Positions 34,295-45,011 of a stretch of DNA of 64,000 nucleotides are shown piece after piece. Both the position numbers and the translations under genes were made by a program. The notes beneath the pieces were generated by a model. The model was not told the origin of the DNA. It worked only from the letters and a program-made list of their open reading frames with translations, and ran no database searches. Each line of letters opens with the position of its first letter. Positions within the stretch are counted from its first letter, which is position 1. Origin of the DNA: Terrimonas ferruginea DSM 30193 (GTDB taxonomy: Bacteria > Bacteroidota > Bacteroidia > Chitinophagales > Chitinophagaceae); the NCBI RefSeq assembly GCF_000425585.1, contig NZ_KE384398.1:214416-278415 (forward strand). The letters are read 5' to 3'.

Positions 34295-35707
34295 ATGACC
34301 TCCAACAATAAAACCTATCTCGACCGTTTTCCCGCAGCCGCCGGCATCGTCGGCATTTTTTCTGCCGTTGCCCTGGTCTGTGAAAGCCGCTTTCCTATCT
34401 CAGATGACAACGGCTTACTCGCCGCTTTCTTTTTCCATTTTCTTATAAGAGCCGGTATTTTCCTGGGACTGGCATTGATGCTGCAGCAAATGAAAGCCGG
34501 CCTGAGTGCGATAGGTCTTGCATTCGTGTGCAGCTGCATTACTTATTTCTTTACCAAAGACTGGAAAACAGCCAGCTCTTCCCTTTATATAATCCTTTAT
34601 TTAGTCAGCATTCTGATGGGTATGCTGCCATTCTTATTATTGGTAATCATGACAGGTGGAGGATTGAAGAGAGATAAACTTTCCATTATCATCATCACTT
34701 TATTCGTTGTGCAATTGGCACTCGACAACCAGTCGGCCGTCATGGCAGCCCAGTATTTACTTAGTTCATCCACAGAGAGCAGTGTCCGCACGCTCATACT
34801 TCGCATCCTGGTTGCTTTTGTAGGCGGCAGTACCGCCATGATTGCCATTTCAGAATTGCTGAATTTTGTTAAGACTGATGATTTTATTAAAAAAACACGC
34901 CTGCTCAACCTGGCAAACACCCCTTCGGCTTTTGGCAACGCAATTGCTTTCTGGATATTGAAACTGGCTTTGTTTATTTACTGTTTGTCGCTGGGCGTGT
35001 ATGCCAGAAATCTGCCTACCTACCTGCACTCCTCCTTTATTGCAGATTTCCGCGTGTATTTCATCACGTTCACATTTTGCTCCATTGCAGGCATTACGGC
35101 CTTTGTACTCGCAATAGCCTGGTATTTGCGTAAGCAGATGTTTGAGCATATACTCCTGTACAACCTGTCAAACCGGATATGGATCTGGCTGTTCTCCCTG
35201 CCATTTGCCGGATTTATTGCCTGGCTGATTTCGCTGGCATTGGGCAACCGGCAGGAGACAGTGAGCGAGCGCAAAAGCAGCCTGGAAGACTATGCATCGG
35301 GATCAGCCAGAACGGTATTGATCATTACCGGCATCTGTTATTTCCTGCTTTTTATTAATAATTTCAGGCAGGCCGGGCTGGCGGGAGCGATCGTTATCCT
35401 GCTTTCTGCGGGTCTTTACTTTCTTTATGCAATAGAACGTGCCGGTTTTTATATCCTTTTCTGGCTGCAGGTATTGGCTTGTATGATTGCTTTTTACAGG
35501 CTTCTGACTGCTACCGAAGCAAGCCATATTTCTGCAGATATCAACAATGCAGCCTTGCTTTTTGCCTTCGGCGCTTTGGGATTTGCCTATACCATGCTGC
35601 AACTCCCCGTTTTTCACCCCACCCTGTTTGAATACATTCCGGCAGGCGAAGAAGTGAGTGACAAACAGGACGGTGAAGACCTGTTTGCCGACTACAAACT
35701 GAACTAA
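34295..35707 (+). CDS. Multi-pass membrane protein, second tandem paralogue
   Basis: 470 residues, similar to its upstream neighbour in length, hydrophobic profile and the conserved IWLFSLPFAGFIAWLISLA block. It begins MTSNNKTYLDRFPAAAGI and ends in a similar acidic tail (EEVSDKQDGEDLFADYKLN). The DLFADYKLN/HLFAEHELQ tails align, suggesting a shared C-terminal function such as partner binding. The spacing of 2 nt indicates one operon. No family is recognised. The next gene, gyrB, has its own promoter box, so this pair ends here. Confidence 0.75.
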   Translation: MTSNNKTYLDRFPAAAGIVGIFSAVALVCESRFPISDDNGLLAAFFFHFLIRAGIFLGLALMLQQMKAGLSAIGLAFVCSCITYFFTKDWKTASSSLYIILYLVSILMGMLPFLLLVIMTGGGLKRDKLSIIIITLFVVQLALDNQSAVMAAQYLLSSSTESSVRTLILRILVAFVGGSTAMIAISELLNFVKTDDFIKKTRLLNLANTPSAFGNAIAFWILKLALFIYCLSLGVYARNLPTYLHSSFIADFRVYFITFTFCSIAGITAFVLAIAWYLRKQMFEHILLYNLSNRIWIWLFSLPFAGFIAWLISLALGNRQETVSERKSSLEDYASGSARTVLIITGICYFLLFINNFRQAGLAGAIVILLSAGLYFLYAIERAGFYILFWLQVLACMIAFYRLLTATEASHISADINNAALLFAFGALGFAYTMLQLPVFHPTLFEYIPAGEEVSDKQDGEDLFADYKLN

Positions 35708-35838
35708 AAAAGGCATTTTAAAGCTGGCCGGAGCCCAAATACACCAAATCCGCCAAAAGCCCCGGAAATCAACATTTTCAGGGGTAAAATGTGGGCAAAA
35801 AACACGCCCCAAAACCCCGCTCTACGGCCGATTTTTCG

Positions 35839-35846
35839 TAGATTTG
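35839..35846 (+). promoter_or_regulatory. -7 box of gyrB
   Basis: TAGATTTG matches TAnnTTTG and lies 45 nt before the gyrB ATG at 35892. No clear -33 TTG is seen at 19 bp. Confidence 0.5.
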
Positions 35847-35870
35847 CAGGTCTTGTTTTTTTGAATTTAA

Positions 35871-37871
<2,001 letters not shown>

Positions 37872-37892
37872 CAAAATCATTTCAACGCATAC

Positions 37893-37923
37893 AAGTCCCT
37901 GCCATACCGCGGGGACTTTTTTT
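37893..37923 (+). terminator. Rho-independent terminator of gyrB
   Basis: AAGTCCC (37893-37899) pairs with GGGACTT (37912-37918), followed by a T-run to 37923. The T-run overlaps the stop codon of the convergent TPR gene. Confidence 0.85.
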
Positions 37924-39085
37924 ATGGATGCACCCGCAACCAGGCATCCACATAACGAAGCAGTTTTTCATCCGGCATTTCTTTGCCTGCTCCTGCAAAT
38001 TTTTTAAACCGGCGATAGTACAATGCCGCCTTCCTGTTGTCCTTCAAATACATCTCGGCAATATAACCGGCCGCATACAAATGAACAGGGCGTTGAAACA
38101 CATACCATGCTGAATCATGGCAGGCAATGGCCGTGTTGTATTGCTTCAGCGCAATATAATTTTCAGCCTGCGCATTCCAATATACTATCGCATCTTCTTT
38201 TAAACTCATGCGCACACACAGTGACAACAACCGGTTGCTTTGTTCCCGGTCATTGAGTCCCGCGTATCCTAATGCAGCATAGTAAAACACCGACTGACCG
38301 GCGCGATTAGTGGTGAGTAACCATTCACAAACACCAATTGCATCCTGGTAACGCTGCTGCGCTATGTACACAGCCGACAGGTAAATAAAAGGATCGGTTA
38401 CATACACACTGTCTCTCAGCAATGTTTCACCCCAACGCACCACCTCTTCCTTTTTTTCCAGCTTAAAGGCGAGTTCCGTTTTTCGGGCAATGACGTTCCG
38501 GTCCGTTGTATCGCGCGACAAGAAAACAGTGAGCAGGCTATCCGCTTGCTGTATTTTATTTTGCCGCACCAATACATCCGTCAATCCGAGTAAAGCCGTT
38601 CCCGCCTGAGGGTTGAGGCGATAAGCTTCCTGCAAATATTTTGCAGCGGAATCTGCATAACCCATTTGCAGGAATACCGTAGCTGCCTGCTGATGAAAAC
38701 GCCATCGTCCGGGATACAACTGCAACAATTTTTTGTAATAACCCAGTGACTCTGCGAAATCTTTTTCTTCGTAATTGAGCTGCGCGAGGTACAGCAAGGC
38801 AGGAGCGTAAACCGGATTTAGTTTCAACGCGCGTTCTAGCCAGGTTCTTGCCTCCGCATATTGATTATTCTGGTAGTAGCTATATCCGAGATCAGTGACG
38901 TAGATCGGCGTGCCCGCATAAGCAGCCGTGAATTGTTGAAGGTATTTTATAGCTCCTTCGTAATCCTGCTGCTGCTGTAGCGAAACGAGTTCGTAGCGGT
39001 CATAAGCGTCCTGTGCAACGGCAAAACTCCTACCGGCAAAAACCAGCAATCCCGTTAACAGGAAATATTGCAGTACCTGTTTCAT
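37922..39085 (-). CDS. Tetratricopeptide-repeat protein, exported
   Basis: 387 residues. A signal peptide (QVLQYFLLTGLLVFAGRSFA, cleavage near residue 25) is followed by about nine TPR-like helix pairs. Clear ones are YVTDLGYSYYQNNQYAEART with the following LNPVYAPALLYLAQLNYEEK, and YLQEAYRLNPQAGTALLGLT. TPR arrays bind peptides or partner proteins; this one would act in the periplasm. A near-consensus -7 box TATCTTTT lies at 39099-39106, 13 nt before the ATG. It converges with gyrB. The partner is unknown. Confidence 0.82.
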   Translation of the reverse strand: MKQVLQYFLLTGLLVFAGRSFAVAQDAYDRYELVSLQQQQDYEGAIKYLQQFTAAYAGTPIYVTDLGYSYYQNNQYAEARTWLERALKLNPVYAPALLYLAQLNYEEKDFAESLGYYKKLLQLYPGRWRFHQQAATVFLQMGYADSAAKYLQEAYRLNPQAGTALLGLTDVLVRQNKIQQADSLLTVFLSRDTTDRNVIARKTELAFKLEKKEEVVRWGETLLRDSVYVTDPFIYLSAVYIAQQRYQDAIGVCEWLLTTNRAGQSVFYYAALGYAGLNDREQSNRLLSLCVRMSLKEDAIVYWNAQAENYIALKQYNTAIACHDSAWYVFQRPVHLYAAGYIAEMYLKDNRKAALYYRRFKKFAGAGKEMPDEKLLRYVDAWLRVHP

Positions 39086-39270
39086 GCAGTTTTTCCGAAA
39101 AAGATACTGGAATTCTGAGAAAAAAAGGCGTTATATATTGAAATTTACAATTGAATGTCAAGCAATTAGACATGGTGACAATTAGGCACGCTTTTAGACA
39201 GACTATAACATCGAAAACGCGTACCTTTCAAAACCCAGAAAGGATTTTTTTAATACTAAAACTTCGAATC

Positions 39271-39480
39271 ATGGCAGATGTAACTCTTACCGCTTACAAT
39301 GTAAAGACTAAAGAAAAAGGTGTAACCATCCAGGATGCTGTTATCACTAAAACAGCCAAAGGTGCGTACATGGCGCAGGGCAATGATGGCAAGGGCAACA
39401 AGCTGACCACTCTGCTCGGGCAGGAGAAGGCGCTGGCTGCTATTGCTGCAGGCATCGCGAAGAAAGGTTGGGAAGATTGA
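39271..39480 (+). CDS. Small conserved-type hypothetical protein (69 aa)
   Basis: The ATG at 39271 gives MADVTLTAYNVKTKEKGVTI, then QDAVITKTAKGAYMAQGNDG and a helical end ALAAIAAGIAKKGWED. An ATG at 39151 in the same frame would prefix an untypical, poorly coding stretch and is rejected. The N-terminal part looks like a small beta sheet, the C-terminal part one helix; it is soluble and basic-neutral. It has its own leader with a TACCTTTC box (39222-39229) and a terminator, so it is a single-gene unit. Small proteins of this look occur in Chitinophagaceae (from memory); no function is known. Confidence 0.7.
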   Translation: MADVTLTAYNVKTKEKGVTIQDAVITKTAKGAYMAQGNDGKGNKLTTLLGQEKALAAIAAGIAKKGWED

Positions 39481-39509
39481 TCTTAACGACTTATGTTCTT
39501 ATAATAGTA

Positions 39510-39538
39510 AAAGCCGGCTTATCGCCGGCTTTGCTTTT
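39510..39538. terminator. Bidirectional terminator
   Basis: AAAGCCGGC (39510-39518) pairs with GCCGGCTTT (39524-39532), followed by GCTTTT. It serves the 69-aa gene on the plus strand and lies 15 nt past the stop of the large protease gene on the minus strand. Confidence 0.75.
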
Positions 39539-39552
39539 ATCTTCATAAATTA

Positions 39553-42500
39553 TTATTGTAACATGATGCGGAACACCGATTTATTTTTGCCGGTTCCTGC
39601 TTCTACCAGGTAAAGACCGGCCGGGTATTTTGCCCGCGGCAATACCAGCACCTGCTTCTGAATAAATCCATTTCCGGAAAACTCCGTTTGTTTCACCACG
39701 CGTCCCGTTGCATCAAAGATCCGCACCGGTACTTTTGAACCGGCCTCTGCCTGGTAAACAAAATACATTTCACCCGCAGATGGGTTCGGATAGAGCTGCC
39801 AGTTCATTTCTGCATTGAACACCACCGGACGTATATCCGAATAGGTAAAGCTGCCATCGGCTTCCGCAATTTTCAACCGGTAATAACGAACGCCTGATTT
39901 GTTGCTTTCCCCATCGGTGTAATTGTATTGACGTTCCAAGCCAGGCGCACCATTGGCCGGCAAAAATCCGAGCGTCACGAATTGCTGGTTGTTCAGCGCC
40001 TCATTTCCTTTCGCCACCTGTATTTCAAATCTTGTTACCCCAACTTCTGCTGCGGTACTCCAGGTCAGTTCCGCGTTTTTGCCATCCGCCGTTTTGATGG
40101 CATTGAAAGCCAGCAGTTGAACAGGCAATGGTGTATTGCGATCAGGCCCACCGTTGTTCAGCCAGAATTCGGAGAAATTACGCACATTGAATTCTGCATA
40201 GTAACCTTTGTCAAAGGGCACTTTCATTGCTCTGTCTGCCGCAATGAATAACCACTCGCCTCCCGTATTGTTATCGATGTCTCCGTCTTCAATGTTTTTA
40301 TCGGTATGCGTGAACTTCGATACGCCAAGCTCCACTACCTGTGCCGGTTTGGTACAGCCGCCACAACCCGTCGCAGCAATCAATGCTTCGGTTTCGGTAT
40401 CGAGGAAATAGAATCGTACGATCGCTGAATCTGGTTGTGTGGTGTTGACGGGTTTGACGGTAATATTCCGGTTGTGATAGTATTGACCGTTGTTGTTGCG
40501 TACGTTTCCCGTATGGATATATGCCTGCGCGGTAGTATTGCCAAGCGTCAATCCGTTTGCATTTACGGAGGCAACCAGTTTATCATTTTCCGTAAAATCA
40601 ATCCAGTTGTTACCGCTTACCGCAGCAGCAGGCGTAGGCGCTGCCATCGTTATACCATCATAAATTCCTTTGGTGTTGTCATAGATATGTATATCATCGA
40701 TGCCTACCCCTTCCCGGTTAACATAAGGATCGGAGTTCATCACCATCCGTAAACGAAGGCGGCTTACTCCCGTTGGCAATGGAATAGTGGCTACATGCCA
40801 TCTGGTATAATCCTGTATGCTCCACACCGGATTAGCGGGATAATTTCTGTTATACCAGTTAGTGCCTTCACCCACTGCTCCTAATCGCTGCCAGTCGACA
40901 CCATTGATTGAATATTCCATCCATGCTCCGTCGCAGAATGATCCGTTGCCGCAATCTTCCGCGTCCAGCGCAAGGTGCATGCTGAGTGTGGGAGCTGTCA
41001 TGCCGGTAACATCATAACAGGGAGAATAGAGATAAGAAAGTTCGCCATCGTTGTAATTGCCTGCAAGGCGGGTTTTCCAGGCTTTCGCGCCGCTTGCGGC
41101 ACGGCTTATTTTGGTGGATGCAGGCGTACCATATTCCCAAGAAGATTTTTTACCCCCTGTATACCATCCACCATCACCTGTTTCAAAGTTCTGCAGATGC
41201 GGGAAGGTGGTGATCACCGGTGAGTTGATGATCGTCACGATAACCGTATCATTATCGCGATACGTATCGCCGGGGAAATCGACCCACGCTTTTACCGTAT
41301 GCGTACCGGGGGCCGACAGATCAGCAGTCGCCGGAAACTGGTAAACCGCTGTTCCATTACCCGGAATAGAGGCGATCGTTCCGTTCACTACCCCTCCTGC
41401 ATCTACCTGGTAACGCACCGGTACATCGGTCACTGCTGTATTCACGCTGTTACGCACCCTGATACGCACCGGCACATTGTTATCAAGACCACAGCTTGCC
41501 ACCACCGGCGTATCGATGCTCACCATCTGCATATCATTTGCCACGATATAAAAATGAACATCATCCAGTGTATAACCCGCCGCATTTTCGTTGTCCGCTG
41601 TTTGTATCTGTCCCCATTGGCCCCAACGCACCTGGAAGCTTGACGTGAAGGCTTGTCCTGCCGCCACCAGCGCATCGCTTACTTCCAGGCTGCTGCTTCT
41701 GCGAAAAACACCGGGATCGCTTTGATTGGCATAGAGGTCATATACCTGTATCCAGGGATCCAGGTCGCTGCCTCTTACCCATACACGGTTGGCATTGTTG
41801 TCGAGTTGTCCATGATGTTTATATAGAAAATCGAGACGTATATCCTGTGTTGTGGCATTGTAACCAGCCAGGTTGAATGTTCCTTTCAACGAGTCTGCCG
41901 TACCTCCGCCATTGAAGCGGTCTGCATCGAGCGTCAGTCCGCGCTGACCATTTGCTATACCACTGTTGACAAACGTGCGCACGCGGCCATAAGCTGTTGA
42001 CGAAACAAGATCGTATCGCCCGGCGCCTCTTAATCCTGTTACCGGCGCAATGTATTCCGCCGAGTCGGCAGCTTCGATGTTATCGGTAAAATCATTTCCG
42101 AGACTTATTACCACCGGTGCGTTTGGCAATTGCCGGATCAATTGAGTAATTGTATCGTTGGCCGCAACAGGATCGGATGCAGACAAATTGACCACTTCCG
42201 CTTTAACATCATAATCACCGGCAGCAGAAAAATTATAAGTAGTGGTAAATGTATGATCGAGTGTAGCCTGACCCGCCAGCGGCAATCCGGCAGGCGTTTC
42301 AGTAGCCTGCAATACACCATTTACATAATACCGCACCTGCAATGACGCGACAGGTGCATCATCCAGGTTTTTGATCCGTACCGTTACCGGTGTGGCGGCT
42401 GTCAAGGCGGTAGCCGTTAATTGCCGTCCGCTTGAGGGAGCACGGAGTGATACCATCTTCAGATCATTGTCGGAAATATTACCGCTGCAGGTACCACCGG

Positions 42501-44934
42501 ATGGTTGTAAAGCAGATGCAGCTCTGGCTCTGCGGCCGTGGAATGTGCCAAAGTTTGCCCGCACGGTAACGCAATACAGGGAATCACGTGATAAACCCGA
42601 AAATGAATATGTAGTGGTGGAGGGAGGAACTGTTGCTACCGAAACCATTTCATTTCCGCGCTGAATAAATAATTCGTAAGCTGTAGCGCCTGCAACAGCC
42701 GTCCAGTCAATATTAATATAAGACTCACATTGCACGGTTCCCATACTTATCACCGGTGTGCCGATGATCGAGAATGTTCCGCCCGTGCTGGTCATTGCCG
42801 TGCTGTTTCTGGTTACCCGTATTTGTGCCTGACTGGTTACTACAGAGGGCACCGTCCAGTTGATCCGGCGGATGTCCGCAGGCACTGCTGCGTCGATCAC
42901 ATTCCAGGTAATACCGTCAGTGGTGTATTCCACAGTAAAAGTATTGGCCGGTAGCCCATAGGAATCCCAGGCGATAGGCAACACGTCACCGGGACTTGTA
43001 TATTCGCCTCCGACGGGATAAGTAAGTCTTGTGACTACAGGCAGTGTATCGTATACGAGGAAATAATCCTGACGCGGCGATTGTGTTACGCGTGTTCCTT
43101 TGACAACGAATGTATATGTGCCGGCAACAGGCGCGTTGATCACTACCTGCTCGATATTGTTCACATGATCGGGACCCGTTAAAGCAACGTTATTTACCAT
43201 GGAAGGAACCGTATCGAGCAATTGGGGATACATGGTAACGGAAGGTGTAATAACTTCCAGATCCAGGTCATGCACCAAAGCAGGGTTAGCCAATACAGAT
43301 GCTGCCGGATCATTCCAGTACAACATTACTTTCAACTGCGCCAGTCCCGCAGGTACATTAAACGTAATGTTTTTTGTATCGCCCTGGGACAATGAGTCGT
43401 GCTGATAATTATTGGCTTCAAGCATCAGCACCGAACGTTGCAGATCCATCCAGCCAAAACCATAACGATAATCGGGACCCGGATTTCCGAGATCAGCCGC
43501 TCCGTTACAGATAAGCGCCTTCATTAGTCCGTTACGCGGATTGGCATTGCCATGCAACTGACGATAACGTTGATAGAGCAACGCAAGTCCGCCGGCAACA
43601 GCCGGAGAGGCCATACTCGTGCCGCTATTGGTACCATAAATATTGATCGAAACGGTAGACATTACCAGTGTGCCTTGTGCCATTACTTCCGGCTTGATAC
43701 GCCCGTCACGCACCGGACCGCGGCTCGAATTATTAGCAATCATACCGGAACTGGTCGTATTGCCTACGGTAATAACATTCTTAGCACTTTGATACGCGCC
43801 AAGTACATTACTGAATTGCGTGGCATACGGAGAACAGGTATAAGTACCGCTGTTGCCCGAACCAAACACGTGCTGAAGCGCCGGATAACTATTGATCTGC
43901 TGATCCACAACGCGTGAATACAGATCGTACTTACCGAATGAATTACAATCATCAACAATATTTCCATACGAGTTATTGGTAATAACCATCCCATAATCCT
44001 TTACATATGCCGGCGTGTTGGTAAGAATATTGGAAAAGGTCTGCGCTACAATGGTCGCTTCAGGTGCATAACCCGTATATCTTTCATCGATAATGCCTGA
44101 CCCCGCGGTTGTCCCCATTACATGTATCCCATGCCAGTTGCCCACACTCGAAGAACGGTTGATCAGGTGCGACTGAATATCTGCATGCTGCAGAGGATCG
44201 GCGTCGTCGCCTACACCAATCACTACCCCCTGACCTTTGAGATTACGGCCGGTAGATGACTGTAATACCGTGGCTTTGGAATTCGCCCGGCTGCTGTTGT
44301 TCAGCGTACGATCCGCCGGTAAAGCCGGTTGCACATACTCGATGCAAGGCAATGAAGCAAGCTCCTGCACACGCAGGGCAGCCACGCGCAAACGCACAAG
44401 CCGCGCCGAAAGAAAATCGGTGGACAAAATATCGAAGCGAAGATCCGTTAATGTCTTACGCACTGTTTCCCAGCTAAAGCCTTCGGGAAAACTAATGGCC
44501 ACATCCACAGTACCAGGCACCGTCACGGCATAAGAGGGAAACAATCCGTTTTGCAAAGAAACGTCCATCTTCTGACGCGCTTCGGGAAGTATCAATGCGC
44601 GCACACCGGCAGCTTCCAATATATTTTTTGAGGGAACAGATGTACAGACGGCCGTGAAGGCGTTACCGGTTATATAATCCTGCAGATCGATACCGGCTTT
44701 TTTGAGACGTTCGCGGCTGGCTGCATCCGGCAGTTTTTCAAATTGTATAAAAAGGAAAAATCGTTCGTCGATCCGTGGAGCCTTTGACGACAAGGCGGTA
44801 AGTTGCTGATCCGTAATATTCCTTTCCGGCACAAAAGCGCCGCTTTTCAATTGCAGGGTATAATCCTGCTGCTGTGCACCCGCAAGCAGGCACGAGAAAA
44901 GCGCAGCCATCAAGGGAATTGGATATCGTCTCAT
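39553..44934 (-). CDS. Giant S8 (subtilisin-like) serine peptidase with T9SS sorting domain
   Basis: 1793 residues. A signal peptide (residues 1-20, ending LLAGA) and a propeptide of about 190 residues precede the S8 catalytic domain. The catalytic residues are Asp in GVGDDADPLQH (about 243), His268 in WHGIHVMG, the oxyanion Asn in TNNSYGN, and Ser440 in GTSMASP. A jelly-roll, Ig-like sections, a fibronectin III segment and two CARDB-like domains follow, then a MAM-like stretch. The C-terminus (LYPNPSAGEMYFV to FRIMLQ) is a T9SS type A signal. It should be secreted through T9SS and digest proteins outside the cell. A near-consensus -7 box TATCTTTA lies at 44951-44958. Confidence 0.92.
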   Translation of the reverse strand: MRRYPIPLMAALFSCLLAGAQQQDYTLQLKSGAFVPERNITDQQLTALSSKAPRIDERFFLFIQFEKLPDAASRERLKKAGIDLQDYITGNAFTAVCTSVPSKNILEAAGVRALILPEARQKMDVSLQNGLFPSYAVTVPGTVDVAISFPEGFSWETVRKTLTDLRFDILSTDFLSARLVRLRVAALRVQELASLPCIEYVQPALPADRTLNNSSRANSKATVLQSSTGRNLKGQGVVIGVGDDADPLQHADIQSHLINRSSSVGNWHGIHVMGTTAGSGIIDERYTGYAPEATIVAQTFSNILTNTPAYVKDYGMVITNNSYGNIVDDCNSFGKYDLYSRVVDQQINSYPALQHVFGSGNSGTYTCSPYATQFSNVLGAYQSAKNVITVGNTTSSGMIANNSSRGPVRDGRIKPEVMAQGTLVMSTVSINIYGTNSGTSMASPAVAGGLALLYQRYRQLHGNANPRNGLMKALICNGAADLGNPGPDYRYGFGWMDLQRSVLMLEANNYQHDSLSQGDTKNITFNVPAGLAQLKVMLYWNDPAASVLANPALVHDLDLEVITPSVTMYPQLLDTVPSMVNNVALTGPDHVNNIEQVVINAPVAGTYTFVVKGTRVTQSPRQDYFLVYDTLPVVTRLTYPVGGEYTSPGDVLPIAWDSYGLPANTFTVEYTTDGITWNVIDAAVPADIRRINWTVPSVVTSQAQIRVTRNSTAMTSTGGTFSIIGTPVISMGTVQCESYINIDWTAVAGATAYELFIQRGNEMVSVATVPPSTTTYSFSGLSRDSLYCVTVRANFGTFHGRRARAASALQPSGGTCSGNISDNDLKMVSLRAPSSGRQLTATALTAATPVTVRIKNLDDAPVASLQVRYYVNGVLQATETPAGLPLAGQATLDHTFTTTYNFSAAGDYDVKAEVVNLSASDPVAANDTITQLIRQLPNAPVVISLGNDFTDNIEAADSAEYIAPVTGLRGAGRYDLVSSTAYGRVRTFVNSGIANGQRGLTLDADRFNGGGTADSLKGTFNLAGYNATTQDIRLDFLYKHHGQLDNNANRVWVRGSDLDPWIQVYDLYANQSDPGVFRRSSSLEVSDALVAAGQAFTSSFQVRWGQWGQIQTADNENAAGYTLDDVHFYIVANDMQMVSIDTPVVASCGLDNNVPVRIRVRNSVNTAVTDVPVRYQVDAGGVVNGTIASIPGNGTAVYQFPATADLSAPGTHTVKAWVDFPGDTYRDNDTVIVTIINSPVITTFPHLQNFETGDGGWYTGGKKSSWEYGTPASTKISRAASGAKAWKTRLAGNYNDGELSYLYSPCYDVTGMTAPTLSMHLALDAEDCGNGSFCDGAWMEYSINGVDWQRLGAVGEGTNWYNRNYPANPVWSIQDYTRWHVATIPLPTGVSRLRLRMVMNSDPYVNREGVGIDDIHIYDNTKGIYDGITMAAPTPAAAVSGNNWIDFTENDKLVASVNANGLTLGNTTAQAYIHTGNVRNNNGQYYHNRNITVKPVNTTQPDSAIVRFYFLDTETEALIAATGCGGCTKPAQVVELGVSKFTHTDKNIEDGDIDNNTGGEWLFIAADRAMKVPFDKGYYAEFNVRNFSEFWLNNGGPDRNTPLPVQLLAFNAIKTADGKNAELTWSTAAEVGVTRFEIQVAKGNEALNNQQFVTLGFLPANGAPGLERQYNYTDGESNKSGVRYYRLKIAEADGSFTYSDIRPVVFNAEMNWQLYPNPSAGEMYFVYQAEAGSKVPVRIFDATGRVVKQTEFSGNGFIQKQVLVLPRAKYPAGLYLVEAGTGKNKSVFRIMLQ

Positions 44935-44950
44935 AAGTCTGGTTTGTCAA

Positions 44951-44958
44951 TAAAGATA
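44951..44958 (-). promoter_or_regulatory. Near-consensus -7 box of the protease gene
   Basis: TATCTTTA on the minus strand differs from TAnnTTTG by the last base and ends 16 nt before the ATG at 44934. Confidence 0.4.
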
Positions 44959-45011
44959 CATTAAATGAAGGTATTCTTATATACGACAAACCCTTATTGG
45001 CAGATGTTCCG

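Noticed and set aside
39256-39275. TTCGAATC word as part of a tRNA T-loop
   Set aside because: No cloverleaf can be drawn around it; it is the leader of the 69-aa gene.
43764-43994. Short frames inside the S8 protease gene
   Set aside because: They are shadows of the long protease frame.
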